Positions 42,320 through 51,814 are shown, counted from the first letter of the stretch. The stretch is 64,000 nt of DNA from JAKZRT01 sp965247915 (GCA_965247915.1 OZ252048.1:1860001-1924000), one strand, 5' to 3'. Notes: generated from the sequence alone by a model not told the origin. Made by a program: numbers and translations.

Positions 42320-43659
42320 CCCTGTTTCCTTTTTGATTTGGCAAGTTTGGCCGCATGTATCACATCGCGGGCCCGACGCCATGCGGTCGATCCCTCGGGC
42401 AGCGCACCTGCAGCGCGCCCGGCGTGCAATATCGCGTCATCCGGACGGCCCAAAAGCGCGTAACGTTCAGCCGTGGCCAGCGAGGCCATGGCATTCTGAC
42501 CGGCCCGCGCATAGGCCTGAGCCAGATCACGTAAGAGGCGCGCATCGGATTGGTCACGCGCCCGCGCCTCGATCAGGATTGCCAGCGCGCGCCGGTTTGA
42601 TCTGGTCGAGCTTTCGGCCAACAGGGCGCGCCCCAGACCGGCCAGAATCTGCGGGTGGTTCGGGCGCAGGGCATTGGATTTTTCGTAAGCCCGCACCGCA
42701 CCGCCGAAATCGCGGGATTCCAGAAGTATCTGGCCTTTCAGATCGTAATAATAGGCGTCATTGGGCCGCGCCGCCAAAGCGCGGTTCATGTGGCGCAGCG
42801 CCCGGTCGGGGTCGGGCTGGCGGTGGTAGGCAACCGCGCGCGCCAATTCCGCCAGGTCCGACTTGTCGCCCTTCTTGACCTTGCGCAGCGTCGATGACGG
42901 CGCGCTCAGAAAAGCCCCGAGTTTGGCGCGCGTCCGGTCAAACCAATAAGCAGCTTCGGGGTCGGACGGGAACATTTTGACACCCGCTGCTGCGGCCTTG
43001 AGCGCCCGCATTCGGTCTGCAGTCAGCGGATGGCTGCGCACATACGGGTCTTGCCGCTGAACCGACAGGGTCTCTTGCCCGCGAAACAGTTCCAGAACGC
43101 CTTCCATGGCGCGCGGATCGATCTCTGAGCGCGCCATATAGCGCACCGCAGCGTGATCGGCCGAGGCCTCTTCGGCGCGGGTGTGGGCCAGCAACACACC
43201 GGTTGCCGATCCGGCAACACCGGCGACGATGCCGCCCGCAACCTCGGCGCTGCCGCCGCTTACGGCGCTGATAAACGCCAGAAGGAAGCCCAGCGAAGCC
43301 GCACCGCGCGCGGCCTGCATATTCGCGGCGCGGCGGGTCAGATGGCCGCCCGAGATATGCGCCAGCTCGTGCGCCAGAACCGCCTGCAATTCGGCAGCAT
43401 TATCCAGTCGCAACAATAGCCCGCTGTTGATGAAAACGTGGCCTGCATCAACGACAAAGGCATTCATCGTGGTGTCTTTGACCACCAGAACCCGCACCCG
43501 ATCCGGGCTCAGCCCCGCCGCGTCGATCAGCGGTCGCGCGATCACTTTCAGCGCGTGTTCGATGTCGGCATCCCGGATCAGGGTAACCGCATGCAGCGGT
43601 GCGGCAAACGCCAATAGAAAGCCGAAAACCGCCGGGATCAGCACCGGGAATTTCCACAT
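42316..43659 (-). CDS. BepA-like M48 metalloprotease with TPR repeats, periplasmic
   Basis: This 447-residue protein has a signal peptide (FGFLLAFAAPLHA), the zinc motif HELAHISGGHL with the third ligand in EEASADHAAVRYM, and a C-terminal TPR region (PNDAYYYDLKGQILLESRDFG). This is the BepA/YfgC layout: a quality-control protease and chaperone for outer-membrane protein assembly, notably LptD. It precedes and overlaps a DsbA-family gene, which suggests joint action on disulfide-bonded envelope proteins. Full length. Confidence 0.9.
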   Translation of the reverse strand: MWKFPVLIPAVFGFLLAFAAPLHAVTLIRDADIEHALKVIARPLIDAAGLSPDRVRVLVVKDTTMNAFVVDAGHVFINSGLLLRLDNAAELQAVLAHELAHISGGHLTRRAANMQAARGAASLGFLLAFISAVSGGSAEVAGGIVAGVAGSATGVLLAHTRAEEASADHAAVRYMARSEIDPRAMEGVLELFRGQETLSVQRQDPYVRSHPLTADRMRALKAAAAGVKMFPSDPEAAYWFDRTRAKLGAFLSAPSSTLRKVKKGDKSDLAELARAVAYHRQPDPDRALRHMNRALAARPNDAYYYDLKGQILLESRDFGGAVRAYEKSNALRPNHPQILAGLGRALLAESSTRSNRRALAILIEARARDQSDARLLRDLAQAYARAGQNAMASLATAERYALLGRPDDAILHAGRAAGALPEGSTAWRRARDVIHAAKLAKSKRKQG

Positions 43660-43735
43660 ACCGTTACCATTGACCTCTGGGTCATCCTTCGTTCAGGTGG
43701 GCCAATCCACCGGGCCTGAGCATAGGGAGGAATGG

Positions 43736-44896
43736 GTGCGACGTTCAAGCCGATCAAAGGTCGATCCCTTTATCGTGATGGACGTCATGGATGCCGCCGC
43801 GCGGGCCGAAGCCGCGGGTCGGCACATCATTCATATGGAGGTCGGGCAGCCGGGCACCGCCGCCCCGGCCGGGGCGCGTAAAGCGCTTGCCAAAGCGATG
43901 AAGGCCGACGCGCTGGGCTATACCGTCGCACTTGGCCTGCCAGCCCTTAGGGCGCGCATCGCGACGCTCTATAAAGACCGGTATTCACTGGATATTGACC
44001 CGGACCGGGTGGTGGTGACACCGGGCTCGTCGGGGGCGTTCATTCTGGCGTTCACGGCGCTTTTCGACGCTGGTGACCGCGTCGCCCTAGGCGAACCCGG
44101 ATACCCGTCGTACCGGCAGATACTGCGCGCGCTCGACCTGGAACCGGTCGGGATCGAAACACGGGCGACAAATCGCTTTCAGCCGGTTCCGGCCGATTTT
44201 GAGGGCGCCGGCAATCTGGCCGGTCTGATCGTGGCCTCGCCTGCCAACCCCTCGGGCACCATGCTGGACCGCTCGGCGATGGCGGCGCTGGTCGGCGCGG
44301 CATCGGTCCGCGACATGGCCTTTATCTCGGACGAGATTTACCACGGTATCCAATACGACCGGCGCGCCGTCAGCGCACTGGAAATTTCCGACGATGTCTA
44401 CGTCATCAACTCGTTCTCGAAATACTTCTCGATGACCGGCTGGCGGGTCGGGTGGATGGTGGTGCCCGCAGAGCATGTGCGAACCATCGAACGGCTGGCG
44501 CAGAACCTGTTCATCTGTCCGTCCCACGCCGCCCAGGTCGCGGCATTGGCGGCGCTGGATTGCTCCCGGGAACTGGAAGCCAATTGCGCCGTCTACGCCA
44601 AAAACCGGGCGCTGATGATCGCGGGTCTGCCAAGGGCCGGGTTCGACCGCATCGCGCCGCCCGACGGGGCGTTCTACATCTATGCCGATGTCAGCGAGAT
44701 GACCGGCGACAGCCATGCATTTGCGACCGAAATTCTTGATCGCGCCGGTGTCGCGGTGACACCGGGGCTCGATTTTGACAAGCGGCGCGGGCATCAGACC
44801 TTGCGGTTTTCTTATGCCCGATCCACCGGGGACATCGTCGAAGGCCTGCGCCGCCTGAGCGAATTCATGGCGCGCCGCGGGCAGGGTGGGGACTGA
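43736..44896 (+). CDS. PLP-dependent class I/II aminotransferase
   Basis: This 386-residue fold-type I enzyme has the N-terminal HIIHMEVGQPGTAAP, the PLP-contacting ASPANPSGTM and ISDEIYHGIQY, the Schiff-base Lys in INSFSKYFSMTGWRVGW and the substrate Arg in LRFSYARS. It is related to aspartate/alanine-type aminotransferases; the amino acid is not certain. GTG 43736 has GGGAGG 5 bp upstream. Its stop is 1 bp before the likely start of the broken amidase gene. Confidence 0.92.
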   Translation: MRRSSRSKVDPFIVMDVMDAAARAEAAGRHIIHMEVGQPGTAAPAGARKALAKAMKADALGYTVALGLPALRARIATLYKDRYSLDIDPDRVVVTPGSSGAFILAFTALFDAGDRVALGEPGYPSYRQILRALDLEPVGIETRATNRFQPVPADFEGAGNLAGLIVASPANPSGTMLDRSAMAALVGAASVRDMAFISDEIYHGIQYDRRAVSALEISDDVYVINSFSKYFSMTGWRVGWMVVPAEHVRTIERLAQNLFICPSHAAQVAALAALDCSRELEANCAVYAKNRALMIAGLPRAGFDRIAPPDGAFYIYADVSEMTGDSHAFATEILDRAGVAVTPGLDFDKRRGHQTLRFSYARSTGDIVEGLRRLSEFMARRGQGGD

Positions 44897-44897
44897 G

Positions 44898-45677
44898 GTG
44901 CGGTGGCTTCAAATCTGTTTGGCAACGGGATTCATGGCTGCGTCGGCGATTGCCGGGCCGATGGCGGCTCAGGCGGACCGACCGGTCATCGTGCTCGACC
45001 CCGGTCACGGCGGGATCGACCCGGGTGCGGTGCGCGGCGAGCACCGCGAAGCCGACCTGATGCTGGCCTTCGCGCGCGACCTGGCCGACGCGCTGGTCCG
45101 CTCGGGCCGCTTTCAGGTGCGGCTGACCCGCGACGCCGACGATTTTCTCCGCCTTTCAGAGCGGATCGGAGTTGCCCGCGAAGCCAAAGCCTTCGCGTTT
45201 TTGTCCTTCCACGCCGACGCGCTGAGCGAAGGCAGGGCGCGCGGCGCGTCGGTCTATACGCTTTCCGATCAGGCGTCCGATGCGACCGCGGCCGAGCTGG
45301 TCGAAGCACACGACAGGGCCGACCTTTTGGCCGGTCAGGACCTGAGCGGCACCGACGATGTCATTGCCGGAATTCTGGTCGATCTCGCCCGCACAGACAC
45401 CCGGCCCAGATCGCGGGCCCTGGCCGGTCATCTGCTGGGCGCGCTCGCGGGCGAATTCGGCCATCTCCATACCGAGCGCGTCGTTCGGCCGGGTTCAGTG
45501 TGCTGAAGTCGCCCGACATTCCCTCGGTGCTGATCGAATTGGGTTCATGTCGGATGCGCGCGATCTGGAAACCTGACCTCGGATGACTGGCGCAAGACCG
45601 CAGCGATGGCGATCCGAAACGGGCTGATCACATGGGCCGACGCTGATATGCTGGCCGCCGAGCAGCGGCGAAATTGA
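44898..45677 (+). pseudogene. N-acetylmuramoyl-L-alanine amidase with three homopolymer frameshifts
   Basis: The gene starts at GTG 44898 with a signal peptide and the Amidase_3 core: VIVLDPGHGGIDPGAV (zinc His), READLMLAFARDLADAL, and FLSFHADA (second His). Near the end three one-base losses are needed to explain the sequence: in GGGTTCAG (about 45491), GGGTTCATG (about 45541) and GGAAACC (about 45568). With them restored the protein reads LKSPDIPSVLIELGFMSDAR, then LENLTSDDWRK and ends at 45675-45677. As given, it stops at 45504-45506 before the catalytic Glu (IELG). It would cut septal peptidoglycan; sequencing error is an alternative explanation. Confidence 0.8.
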
Positions 45678-45719
45678 ACGGTCCAGGGTGGTTGCGCCGC
45701 GCTTCGCGCGTCGCCACGG

Positions 45720-45739
45720 GCGAGGGGCCAGCCCCTCGC
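45720..45739. terminator. Hairpin between amidase and mrcA
   Basis: GCGAGGGG, loop CCAG, CCCCTCGC. It lies 42 bp after the amidase stop in a GC-rich gap of 225 bp. It may be a terminator or a dispersed intergenic repeat; no T-run follows. Confidence 0.45.
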
Positions 45740-45902
45740 GCTCCCCGAAGAATTTCTCAAACGATGAATTGCACTAGGTCGGGACGGCCGGCCAGGACGC
45801 TCTGGGAAGGGCGATCGCATTCGGTGGATTTCCGCAAACGCGGGTTTTGACGAAGCTGCGCGAGGGGCTTATAAGCGGGTGGTTCGGTTCGCCGGGAAGG
45901 CC

Positions 45903-48455
45903 ATGCTGAGGTTCGTTCTTTCCATCTTCGGAGGTATCGCCAGCGCGCTGACGCTTGGCGTGTTCTTTGGCGCGTTTACGCTTGGCGCGGTGTTCTGGAT
46001 ATACGGACGCGATCTGCCCAACCACGAGACCCTGGCGCGTTACACGCCGCCGACGATCAGCCGGATCTATTCGACTGAAGGCCGGATCATCGACGAATTT
46101 GCGCGCGAGCGGCGGCTTTTCGTGCCTGCGGGCGAAATTCCCGATATGGTGAAAGCGGCCTTCATATCGGCCGAAGACAAGAACTTCTATCAGCACGCCG
46201 GCTATGACGTGCGCGGCATCATCGGGGCCGCGGTCGAGGCGGCGCGCGGCGGGCGGCTGCGCGGCGCCTCGACCATTCCGCAACAGGTAGTAAAAAACTT
46301 TCTGCTGTCCTCGGACCGGACCGCCGAGCGCAAGATCAAGGAACTGATCCTGTCGGTGCGTCTGGAAAACACGCTGGAAAAGGAACAGATCCTCGAGCTT
46401 TACCTCAACGAGATCTTTCTGGGCCGCAATTCCTATGGGGTCGCGGCGGCGGCGCAGACCTATTACAACAAGACATTGGATGAACTTGGCCCGGCCGAGG
46501 CCGCTTATCTGGCGGCCCTTCCCCAGCGCCCCGGCGCCCTGCATCCGGTCCGGCAAAAAGACGCCGCCACCGCCCGGCGAAATTTTGTGCTGAAAGAGAT
46601 GTTCGAGAACGGCTATCTTGATCGCGCCACCTATGAGGCCGAGAAAGCGCAGCCGCTTTTGACCGTCCAGAACGGCGATTTCGTCAGTTTTCGGGCGGCG
46701 CTTCCGGCGCGCGACTATTTCACCGATGAAATTCGCCGGCAGCTGAGCCGCGATTTTGGCGAGGATGAATTCTTTTCCGGGGGCCTGGCGATCCGCGCCA
46801 CGGTGTCGCCCGAACTGCAAAGCGAGGCCGCGGCGACGCTGCGCATCGGGCTGGCCGAATACGACCGGGCGCAGGGCGAATGGCGCGCGGCGCGCGTGGT
46901 TCTGGCGCAAGAGCAGCTCGAGACCGAAGCGACGTGGCGCGAGGCATTGGCCAAGGCCGAGATTGCGCGCGACATCGCCGGTTGGGTGGCCGCGGTGGTC
47001 CTGCGCATTGGCAACACCCATGCGCGGATCGGCATTGATGGGGTCGCCGACGACGAAGACGGACACTGGATCGCACCCCAAGATGTGACCTGGGCGCGGC
47101 GGCGCGAGCGCGACGGGACGCTCGGGCGCAAGGCCCGTGTGGCGGGCGACATCCTGACGGCGGGCGAGGTGGTGCATGTCACCGCCATTCTCGACGACGA
47201 CGGCGAATTCGCCCGCTGGTCGCTTCGTCAGGTCCCCGAGGTTCAAGGCGCGTTCATGGCCATGGACGTGAACACCGGCCGGGTTCTGGCCATGCAGGGC
47301 GGGTTTTCGTACCAGCACTCGGTGTTCAATCGCGCCACCCAGGCAACCCGCCAGCCCGGCTCGGTCTTCAAGCCCTTCGTCTATGCCGCCGCCCTCGACA
47401 GCGGCTACACGCCCGCGACCATCATCGTCGACGCGCCGATCGAGATCGAGATGTTCGACGGCGAGATCTGGCGGCCCTCGAATGCGTCAAACAGGTATTA
47501 CGGGCCGACGCCGCTCAGGACCGGCATCGAGCGGTCGCGCAACCTGATGACCGTCCGTCTGGCCCAGGACGTCGGGCTCGAGGTGGTGGCCGATTACGCC
47601 GAGCGCTTTGGCGTCTACGACGATATGAATCCGTTTCTGGCCAACGCTTTGGGGTCCGAGGAAACCACGCTTTTCCGCCTGGTCGCGGCATTCGCGATGT
47701 TCGCCAATGGCGGCGAGCGGGTCGAACCGACGCTGGTTGACCGGGTGCAGGACCGGTGGGGCAGCACGGTCTACCGCCATGACCGGCGGCTCTGTCTGGA
47801 TTGCAGCAACCGGGGTCTGGTGATCGGCGTGTCGCCAGCAATCTTGAGCAACCGCGAGCGCGTCATGGACCCGGTAACCGCCTATCAGCTGACTTCGATG
47901 TTGCAGGGCGTGGTCGAACGCGGCACCGCCAGCGCGACGGTGGCGCTTCCGGTGCCCACGGCAGGCAAGACCGGCACAACCAACGACGCCAAAGACGCCT
48001 GGTTCATCGGCTTTACGTCGAACATCGTGGCGGGCTGTTATATCGGCTTTGACCAGCCCCGGTCCCTGGGCAAACGGGCCTCGGGCGGACGCCTGTGCGG
48101 GCCGGTTTTCAACCGGTTCATGAACCGGGTGGTCGAAACCTATGGCGGCGCCGAATTCGAAGTGCCCGCGGGCGGCGAATTTATCAAGATCGACCGCTAT
48201 TCGGGCGAACGCCTGAACCCAGATGCGACAGGCGAATGGGTGGTCGCCGAATATTTCCGCGAAGGCGAAAAGCCGGTCTTCGGCCTTGGCGCGATGATCG
48301 ACGGCGGCTTTGCCATGGGGTCGAATTTGCCCTTGTTCGCACAGGGCGAAGGCGACATTGAAACCGACGACAACCTGCTGACCGCCACCGGGCAGGTCAA
48401 GAAGATCCCCAAAAAGGCCAGCTTTGGGTCGCTGAGCTCGGGTGGGCTTTACTGA
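45903..48455 (+). CDS. mrcA: Penicillin-binding protein 1A (bifunctional)
   Basis: This 850-residue inner-membrane enzyme has an N-terminal helix (SIFGGIASALTLGVFFGAF). The glycosyltransferase domain has the catalytic Glu in ISAEDKNFYQHAGYD and GASTIPQQVVKN. An OB-like insert follows, then a transpeptidase domain with the active-site Ser in RQPGSVFKPFVY (SxxK), SRN in ERSRNLMT and KTG in AGKTGTTND. It polymerises and cross-links peptidoglycan. ATG 45903 is preceded by GGGAAGG. It lies downstream of the decayed amidase gene; this order resembles that of relatives. Confidence 0.95.
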   Translation: MLRFVLSIFGGIASALTLGVFFGAFTLGAVFWIYGRDLPNHETLARYTPPTISRIYSTEGRIIDEFARERRLFVPAGEIPDMVKAAFISAEDKNFYQHAGYDVRGIIGAAVEAARGGRLRGASTIPQQVVKNFLLSSDRTAERKIKELILSVRLENTLEKEQILELYLNEIFLGRNSYGVAAAAQTYYNKTLDELGPAEAAYLAALPQRPGALHPVRQKDAATARRNFVLKEMFENGYLDRATYEAEKAQPLLTVQNGDFVSFRAALPARDYFTDEIRRQLSRDFGEDEFFSGGLAIRATVSPELQSEAAATLRIGLAEYDRAQGEWRAARVVLAQEQLETEATWREALAKAEIARDIAGWVAAVVLRIGNTHARIGIDGVADDEDGHWIAPQDVTWARRRERDGTLGRKARVAGDILTAGEVVHVTAILDDDGEFARWSLRQVPEVQGAFMAMDVNTGRVLAMQGGFSYQHSVFNRATQATRQPGSVFKPFVYAAALDSGYTPATIIVDAPIEIEMFDGEIWRPSNASNRYYGPTPLRTGIERSRNLMTVRLAQDVGLEVVADYAERFGVYDDMNPFLANALGSEETTLFRLVAAFAMFANGGERVEPTLVDRVQDRWGSTVYRHDRRLCLDCSNRGLVIGVSPAILSNRERVMDPVTAYQLTSMLQGVVERGTASATVALPVPTAGKTGTTNDAKDAWFIGFTSNIVAGCYIGFDQPRSLGKRASGGRLCGPVFNRFMNRVVETYGGAEFEVPAGGEFIKIDRYSGERLNPDATGEWVVAEYFREGEKPVFGLGAMIDGGFAMGSNLPLFAQGEGDIETDDNLLTATGQVKKIPKKASFGSLSSGGLY

Positions 48456-48575
48456 TCCCGCCGGGAAATGGCGATGTGGTACACGGTGGATTTCCAATAG
48501 TTGTTTGTCCTTGCCTTAATGTATGCTTGAGGTCCTAGACTGGTTGCCCTGATCCGCGACAACTGGAGAAAGCGC

Positions 48576-48884
48576 ATGATCTATCACGTCACCGCGCGCC
48601 TGCGCGAAGACACCGCCGCGGCGTTGTTGGAAAAACTGACCGATGGCACGATCGCCGGGCAGCGGCCCGATGGCCCCGAACTGGTCGCCTCATTGAGGCG
48701 CGCAGTGGTCAATTCGGAAGGCCAGATCGAGTGGAGCGAAATGTGTTTCTGTCCAAGCCCGCTCTATCACGAACGCACGACGGTTCTTGATCGGCACTTT
48801 GACGACCTCAACACCGCGCCAATCGACGCGCATCAAACCTACGCGGGGCGCCCGTTCATGGATCACCTTCGCGAAATCGCCTGA
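48576..48884 (+). CDS. Small uncharacterised protein with a CxC motif
   Basis: This is a 102-residue soluble protein with no signal or membrane segment. It begins MIYHVTARLREDTAAALLEKL and contains SEMCFCPSPLYHERTTVLDRH and TYAGRPFMDHL. I do not recognise the family. GGAGAAAGCGC precedes the ATG. The Cys-x-Cys beside conserved-looking His/Arg residues might be a metal or redox site, but nothing in the sequence proves it. It lies between mrcA and prfB on the same strand. Confidence 0.65.
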   Translation: MIYHVTARLREDTAAALLEKLTDGTIAGQRPDGPELVASLRRAVVNSEGQIEWSEMCFCPSPLYHERTTVLDRHFDDLNTAPIDAHQTYAGRPFMDHLREIA

Positions 48885-48902
48885 TCGGGGGTGCCGACGC
48901 GT

Positions 48903-48986
48903 AACCGAGCCACACCCGAAGTCCCGGCGCAATGGCCGGGCCACGCTTGCTGACCTGCCCGGGCCTTGGTATCAGCAAGCTCGGTT
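48903..48986 (+). promoter_or_regulatory. Possible three-helix RNA leader ahead of prfB
   Basis: Three nested pairings are possible. P1 is AACCGA (48903-48908) with TCGGTT (48981-48986). P2 is CCCGGC (48923-48928) with GCCGGG (48935-48940). P3 is GCTTGCTGA (48945-48953) with TCAGCAAGC (48972-48980). P1 encloses P2 and P3, a three-way junction ending 18 bp before the prfB ATG. P1 is followed by TTTT. It could be a terminator of the upstream gene or a regulatory leader. Confidence 0.35.
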
Positions 48987-49004
48987 TTCATGCGAGGCCA
49001 AGCG

Positions 49005-50135
49005 ATGCGCGCCGAGGCGGCAAATCACGCGGAAGCGATCACCAGGTCGCTGGAACTGCTCAAACAGCGGATGAATTGGGACACCGCCCGCCACCGGCTT
49101 GAGGAGTTCAACGCAATGATCGAAGACCCGGCGCTCTGGGACAATCAGGAGCGGGCGCAAAAGCTGATGCGCGACCGGCAGGCGCTGGTGGACGGGATCG
49201 AGACAGTCGAGGCCATCGCGCGCGATCTTTCGGACAATGTCGAGTTTATCGAACTGGGCGACATGGAAAACGATGCTGAAGTGGTCGCCGAGGCCGAAGC
49301 GGCGCTACGCACACTGGCTGCAAAGGCCGCGAAATACGAGCTCGAGGCGCTTTTGAGCGGCGAGGCCGACGGCAACGATACGTTTCTCGAGATCAACTCG
49401 GGCGCCGGCGGCACCGAAAGCTGCGACTGGGCCTCGATGCTGGCGCGGATGTACGTGCGGTGGGCCGAGGCGCATGGGTATAGCGTTGAACTGATGTCCG
49501 AAAGCGCCGGGGAAGAGGCCGGGATCAAGTCGGCGGCTTATAAGATCAGCGGCCAGAACGCCTATGGCTGGCTGAAGTCGGAATCGGGCGTTCACCGGCT
49601 GGTGCGCATTTCGCCCTACGATTCAGCGGCTCGTCGGCACACTTCGTTCAGCTCGGTCTGGGTTTATCCGGTGGTTGATGAGAACATCGAGATTGACGTC
49701 AACCCGGCCGATCTGCGCATCGATACCTACCGTTCATCCGGGGCCGGGGGCCAGCACGTCAATACCACGGATTCAGCGGTCCGGATGACGCACCTGCCGA
49801 CCGGAATCGTGGTGACAAGTTCGGAAAAATCCCAGCACCAGAACCGCGACATCGCCATGAAAGCCCTGAAATCCCGGCTTTATGCGATCGAGCTGGAAAA
49901 GCGCACCGCGTCGATTCAGCAAGCCCACGACGCCAAGGGTGACGCCGGCTGGGGCAACCAGATCAGGAGTTACGTTTTGCAGCCTTACCAGATGGTCAAG
50001 GACCTGCGCACCAACTTTGAAACTTCCGATACCGCGGGTGTGCTGGACGGCGATCTCGACGGGCTGATGGCGGCAACGCTGGCCATGGACGTCGCCGGCA
50101 AAAGCCGCGCCGAGGCTCAGGCTGACGACAACTAA
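49005..50135 (+). CDS. prfB: Peptide chain release factor 2
   Basis: This 376-residue protein releases peptides at UGA and UAA codons. It has the GGQ catalytic loop in RSSGAGGQHVNTTDSAV and ESGVHRLVRISPYDS. The N-terminal region reads straight through (KQRMNWDTARHRLEEFN), so the UGA autoregulatory frameshift of E. coli prfB is absent. ATG 49005 is preferred (GAGG upstream); 48966 is an extension. The stop TAA is built from the TA target site and the first base of IS630 copy C, so the coding region is intact but its natural 3' flank is gone. Confidence 0.95.
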   Translation: MRAEAANHAEAITRSLELLKQRMNWDTARHRLEEFNAMIEDPALWDNQERAQKLMRDRQALVDGIETVEAIARDLSDNVEFIELGDMENDAEVVAEAEAALRTLAAKAAKYELEALLSGEADGNDTFLEINSGAGGTESCDWASMLARMYVRWAEAHGYSVELMSESAGEEAGIKSAAYKISGQNAYGWLKSESGVHRLVRISPYDSAARRHTSFSSVWVYPVVDENIEIDVNPADLRIDTYRSSGAGGQHVNTTDSAVRMTHLPTGIVVTSSEKSQHQNRDIAMKALKSRLYAIELEKRTASIQQAHDAKGDAGWGNQIRSYVLQPYQMVKDLRTNFETSDTAGVLDGDLDGLMAATLAMDVAGKSRAEAQADDN

Positions 50136-51190
50136 AGCATATTGCATTTAATCTGAGGCATATCCCGCGGCCTTGAGGAAGTTCCAGCATTGGTCTGGGT
50201 CGAAGAGATCACAAATGTCGCTGAGGGCGTCAAAGAGGGCATCGAAGGTTCTTGCTCCAACCCTTCGCAGGTGAGCTTTCAACTTTGAGAACGCCATTTC
50301 GATCGGGTTTAGATCCGGGGAGTAGGGTGGCAGGAACAAGAACCAGCATCCGCGCGCCCTCAACGCCTGTGCCGCGCGGTGGCTTTTGTGGGTGGAAAGA
50401 TTGTCGAGAATGACCACAGTTCCAGGGTCCAGCGCAGGCGCAAGCTGGGTCTCGATATAAGTCTCGAACGCCGATCCATCCATTGCGCCGCTGATCACCC
50501 AGGGTGCAATCAGCGCGTTATGGGTCAGCCCGGCGATGAAGGTCTGCGTGCCCCATTTTCCAAAGGGTGCGGTGCCATAAAGCCGCTCACCCCTGAAGCT
50601 GCGCCCGCGCAACCGGGTGAGGTTGGTTTTGACGGCGGTTTCATCGATGAATACCAGCCTGTGCGGTTCGGCGCGCATGCGCGGCTGGCGGCGGCTGATC
50701 CATTCCCTTCGCGCCTTATGCAGGGCGGGCCGGTCACGTTCCTGCGCGACAAGTCCTTTTTTTATATGAAAACCCTGCGCGTTCCAGAGCCCGGTGGATT
50801 GAGGAGAGCTGAACGCTCACGCCGTGCGTCTCCGCAAGCGCACCCGCAAGTTCCTGCAATGTTATGTCCGGTTCAGCCCGGACAATCTCGATCAGGAAAC
50901 CCGCATGCGGTGCCAGCTTGCCAAACCGGCCCGCTGGCCTGCCCTGTGGCTTGGGTGTGACCTCGCCCCGCTCACGTTGATCCGCCGCATAACGCACCGC
51001 CGTCGCTGCACTGACGCCATAAACCCGCCCCGCAGCGCGACAAGAGTTTCCGGCCGCAATATACCCGCATATCCGCTGCCGAAGATCCAAAGAATACGGT
51101 TTGCCCATGCTCCACCTCCTCACGGGAAATGAATCAGACAAACAACACTTTGGGAATCCCCTTTCGATTCACATCAAACGCAAACCGCTT
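50135..51190 (-). mobile_element. IS630-family insertion sequence, copy C (1056 bp)
   Basis: Ends and length are identical to copy A, with TA at 50133-50134 and 51191-51192. The left end completes the prfB stop codon. The right end abuts a VPLPA-CTERM gene that has lost its 5' part. Few single-base differences from copies A and B are visible (for example TTTAGATCC versus TTAAGATCC). Confidence 0.95.
50148..51108 (-). CDS. IS630-family transposase, two overlapping frames (copy C)
   Basis: The first frame runs from 51108 (MGKPYSLDLRQR) to 50734, and the second carries the DDE residues to the stop at 50148. The same seven-A run lets a slip of one base fuse them. Both halves are uninterrupted and it keeps Ala in NPIEMAFSK, so this copy is likely functional. 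It is distinguished from copy B by the absence of the 19-bp duplication. Confidence 0.9.
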
Positions 51191-51192
51191 TA

Positions 51193-51618
51193 GGCAACTC
51201 CGGCGATGCGACCGAGTTGCAGGCGCTAGCCGATCTGCTTGGAATTCCGGTTGCGTTGCTGCAAATCGAGAATAAATATGAATCCGGCCATCCGATCATT
51301 GCGGGCAACGACACCGGCGAGTTCTATATCGATGTCACGCCGGACGAACCGGGATGGTTCATTCTCAAGTTCGGTGGCGGCGGTTTGGTCGGCGACGACA
51401 CTTTCTTTTTCGAGAACATCCACGATCTGACCAAACTCGCCTGGCTAGTACCAGCACAGGTAACAGCCGAAGCTTGGGGGGATTGCGTCGTCGGCGACGA
51501 ACTTGATCAATGTCGGCTCAGCCACGTAACCACTGTCGTACCAGTTCCCGCGGCTGGTTGGCTGATGATCGCCGGCATTGGTGGACTGGCGGCCTTGCGC
51601 CGCCGCAAGCGCGCCTGA
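51193..51618 (+). pseudogene. VPLPA/PEP-CTERM-type exported protein, 5' end missing
   Basis: From the IS630 boundary the frame reads GNSGDATELQALADLLGIPV, then DTGEFYIDVTPDEPGWFILK, and ends with the sorting signal VPVPAAGWLMIAGIGGLAAL followed by RRRKRA. There is no start codon with a signal peptide; a TTG at 51217 is the only nearby initiator. If the IS is removed, the frame meets a TGA three codons upstream inside prfB, so the missing part was never there in this arrangement. Probably a fragment of a secreted, exosortase-processed protein. Confidence 0.8.
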
Positions 51619-51643
51619 TCTGAAAAACATGGATTGAATCGGC

Positions 51644-51668
51644 AAAGTGGACCTTCGGGGCCGCTTTT
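51644..51668 (+). terminator. Intrinsic terminator with TTCG tetraloop
   Basis: AAAGTGGACC pairs with GGGCCGCTTT around a TTCG loop, with one mismatch and one G-T pair, followed by T-rich TTTTCATT. It lies 26 bp after the VPLPA fragment stop. Confidence 0.7.
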
Positions 51669-51814
51669 CATTGTCGTGCCCGAAATTGGCCGCGCCGCCA
51701 CATGCGACCGCACACCGCCCGTTTTCTCATTTGCCCACCCTTGTGCTAGACTGGCGCAGTAATGGTCTGATCGCGGTTGATTGAGCAAAGTTATTTGAAA
51801 CAGGGGGATTATTG

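Noticed and set aside
49005..49120. Programmed frameshift in prfB
   Set aside because: The frame is continuous with no UGA after the early Leu codon; this species does not use it.
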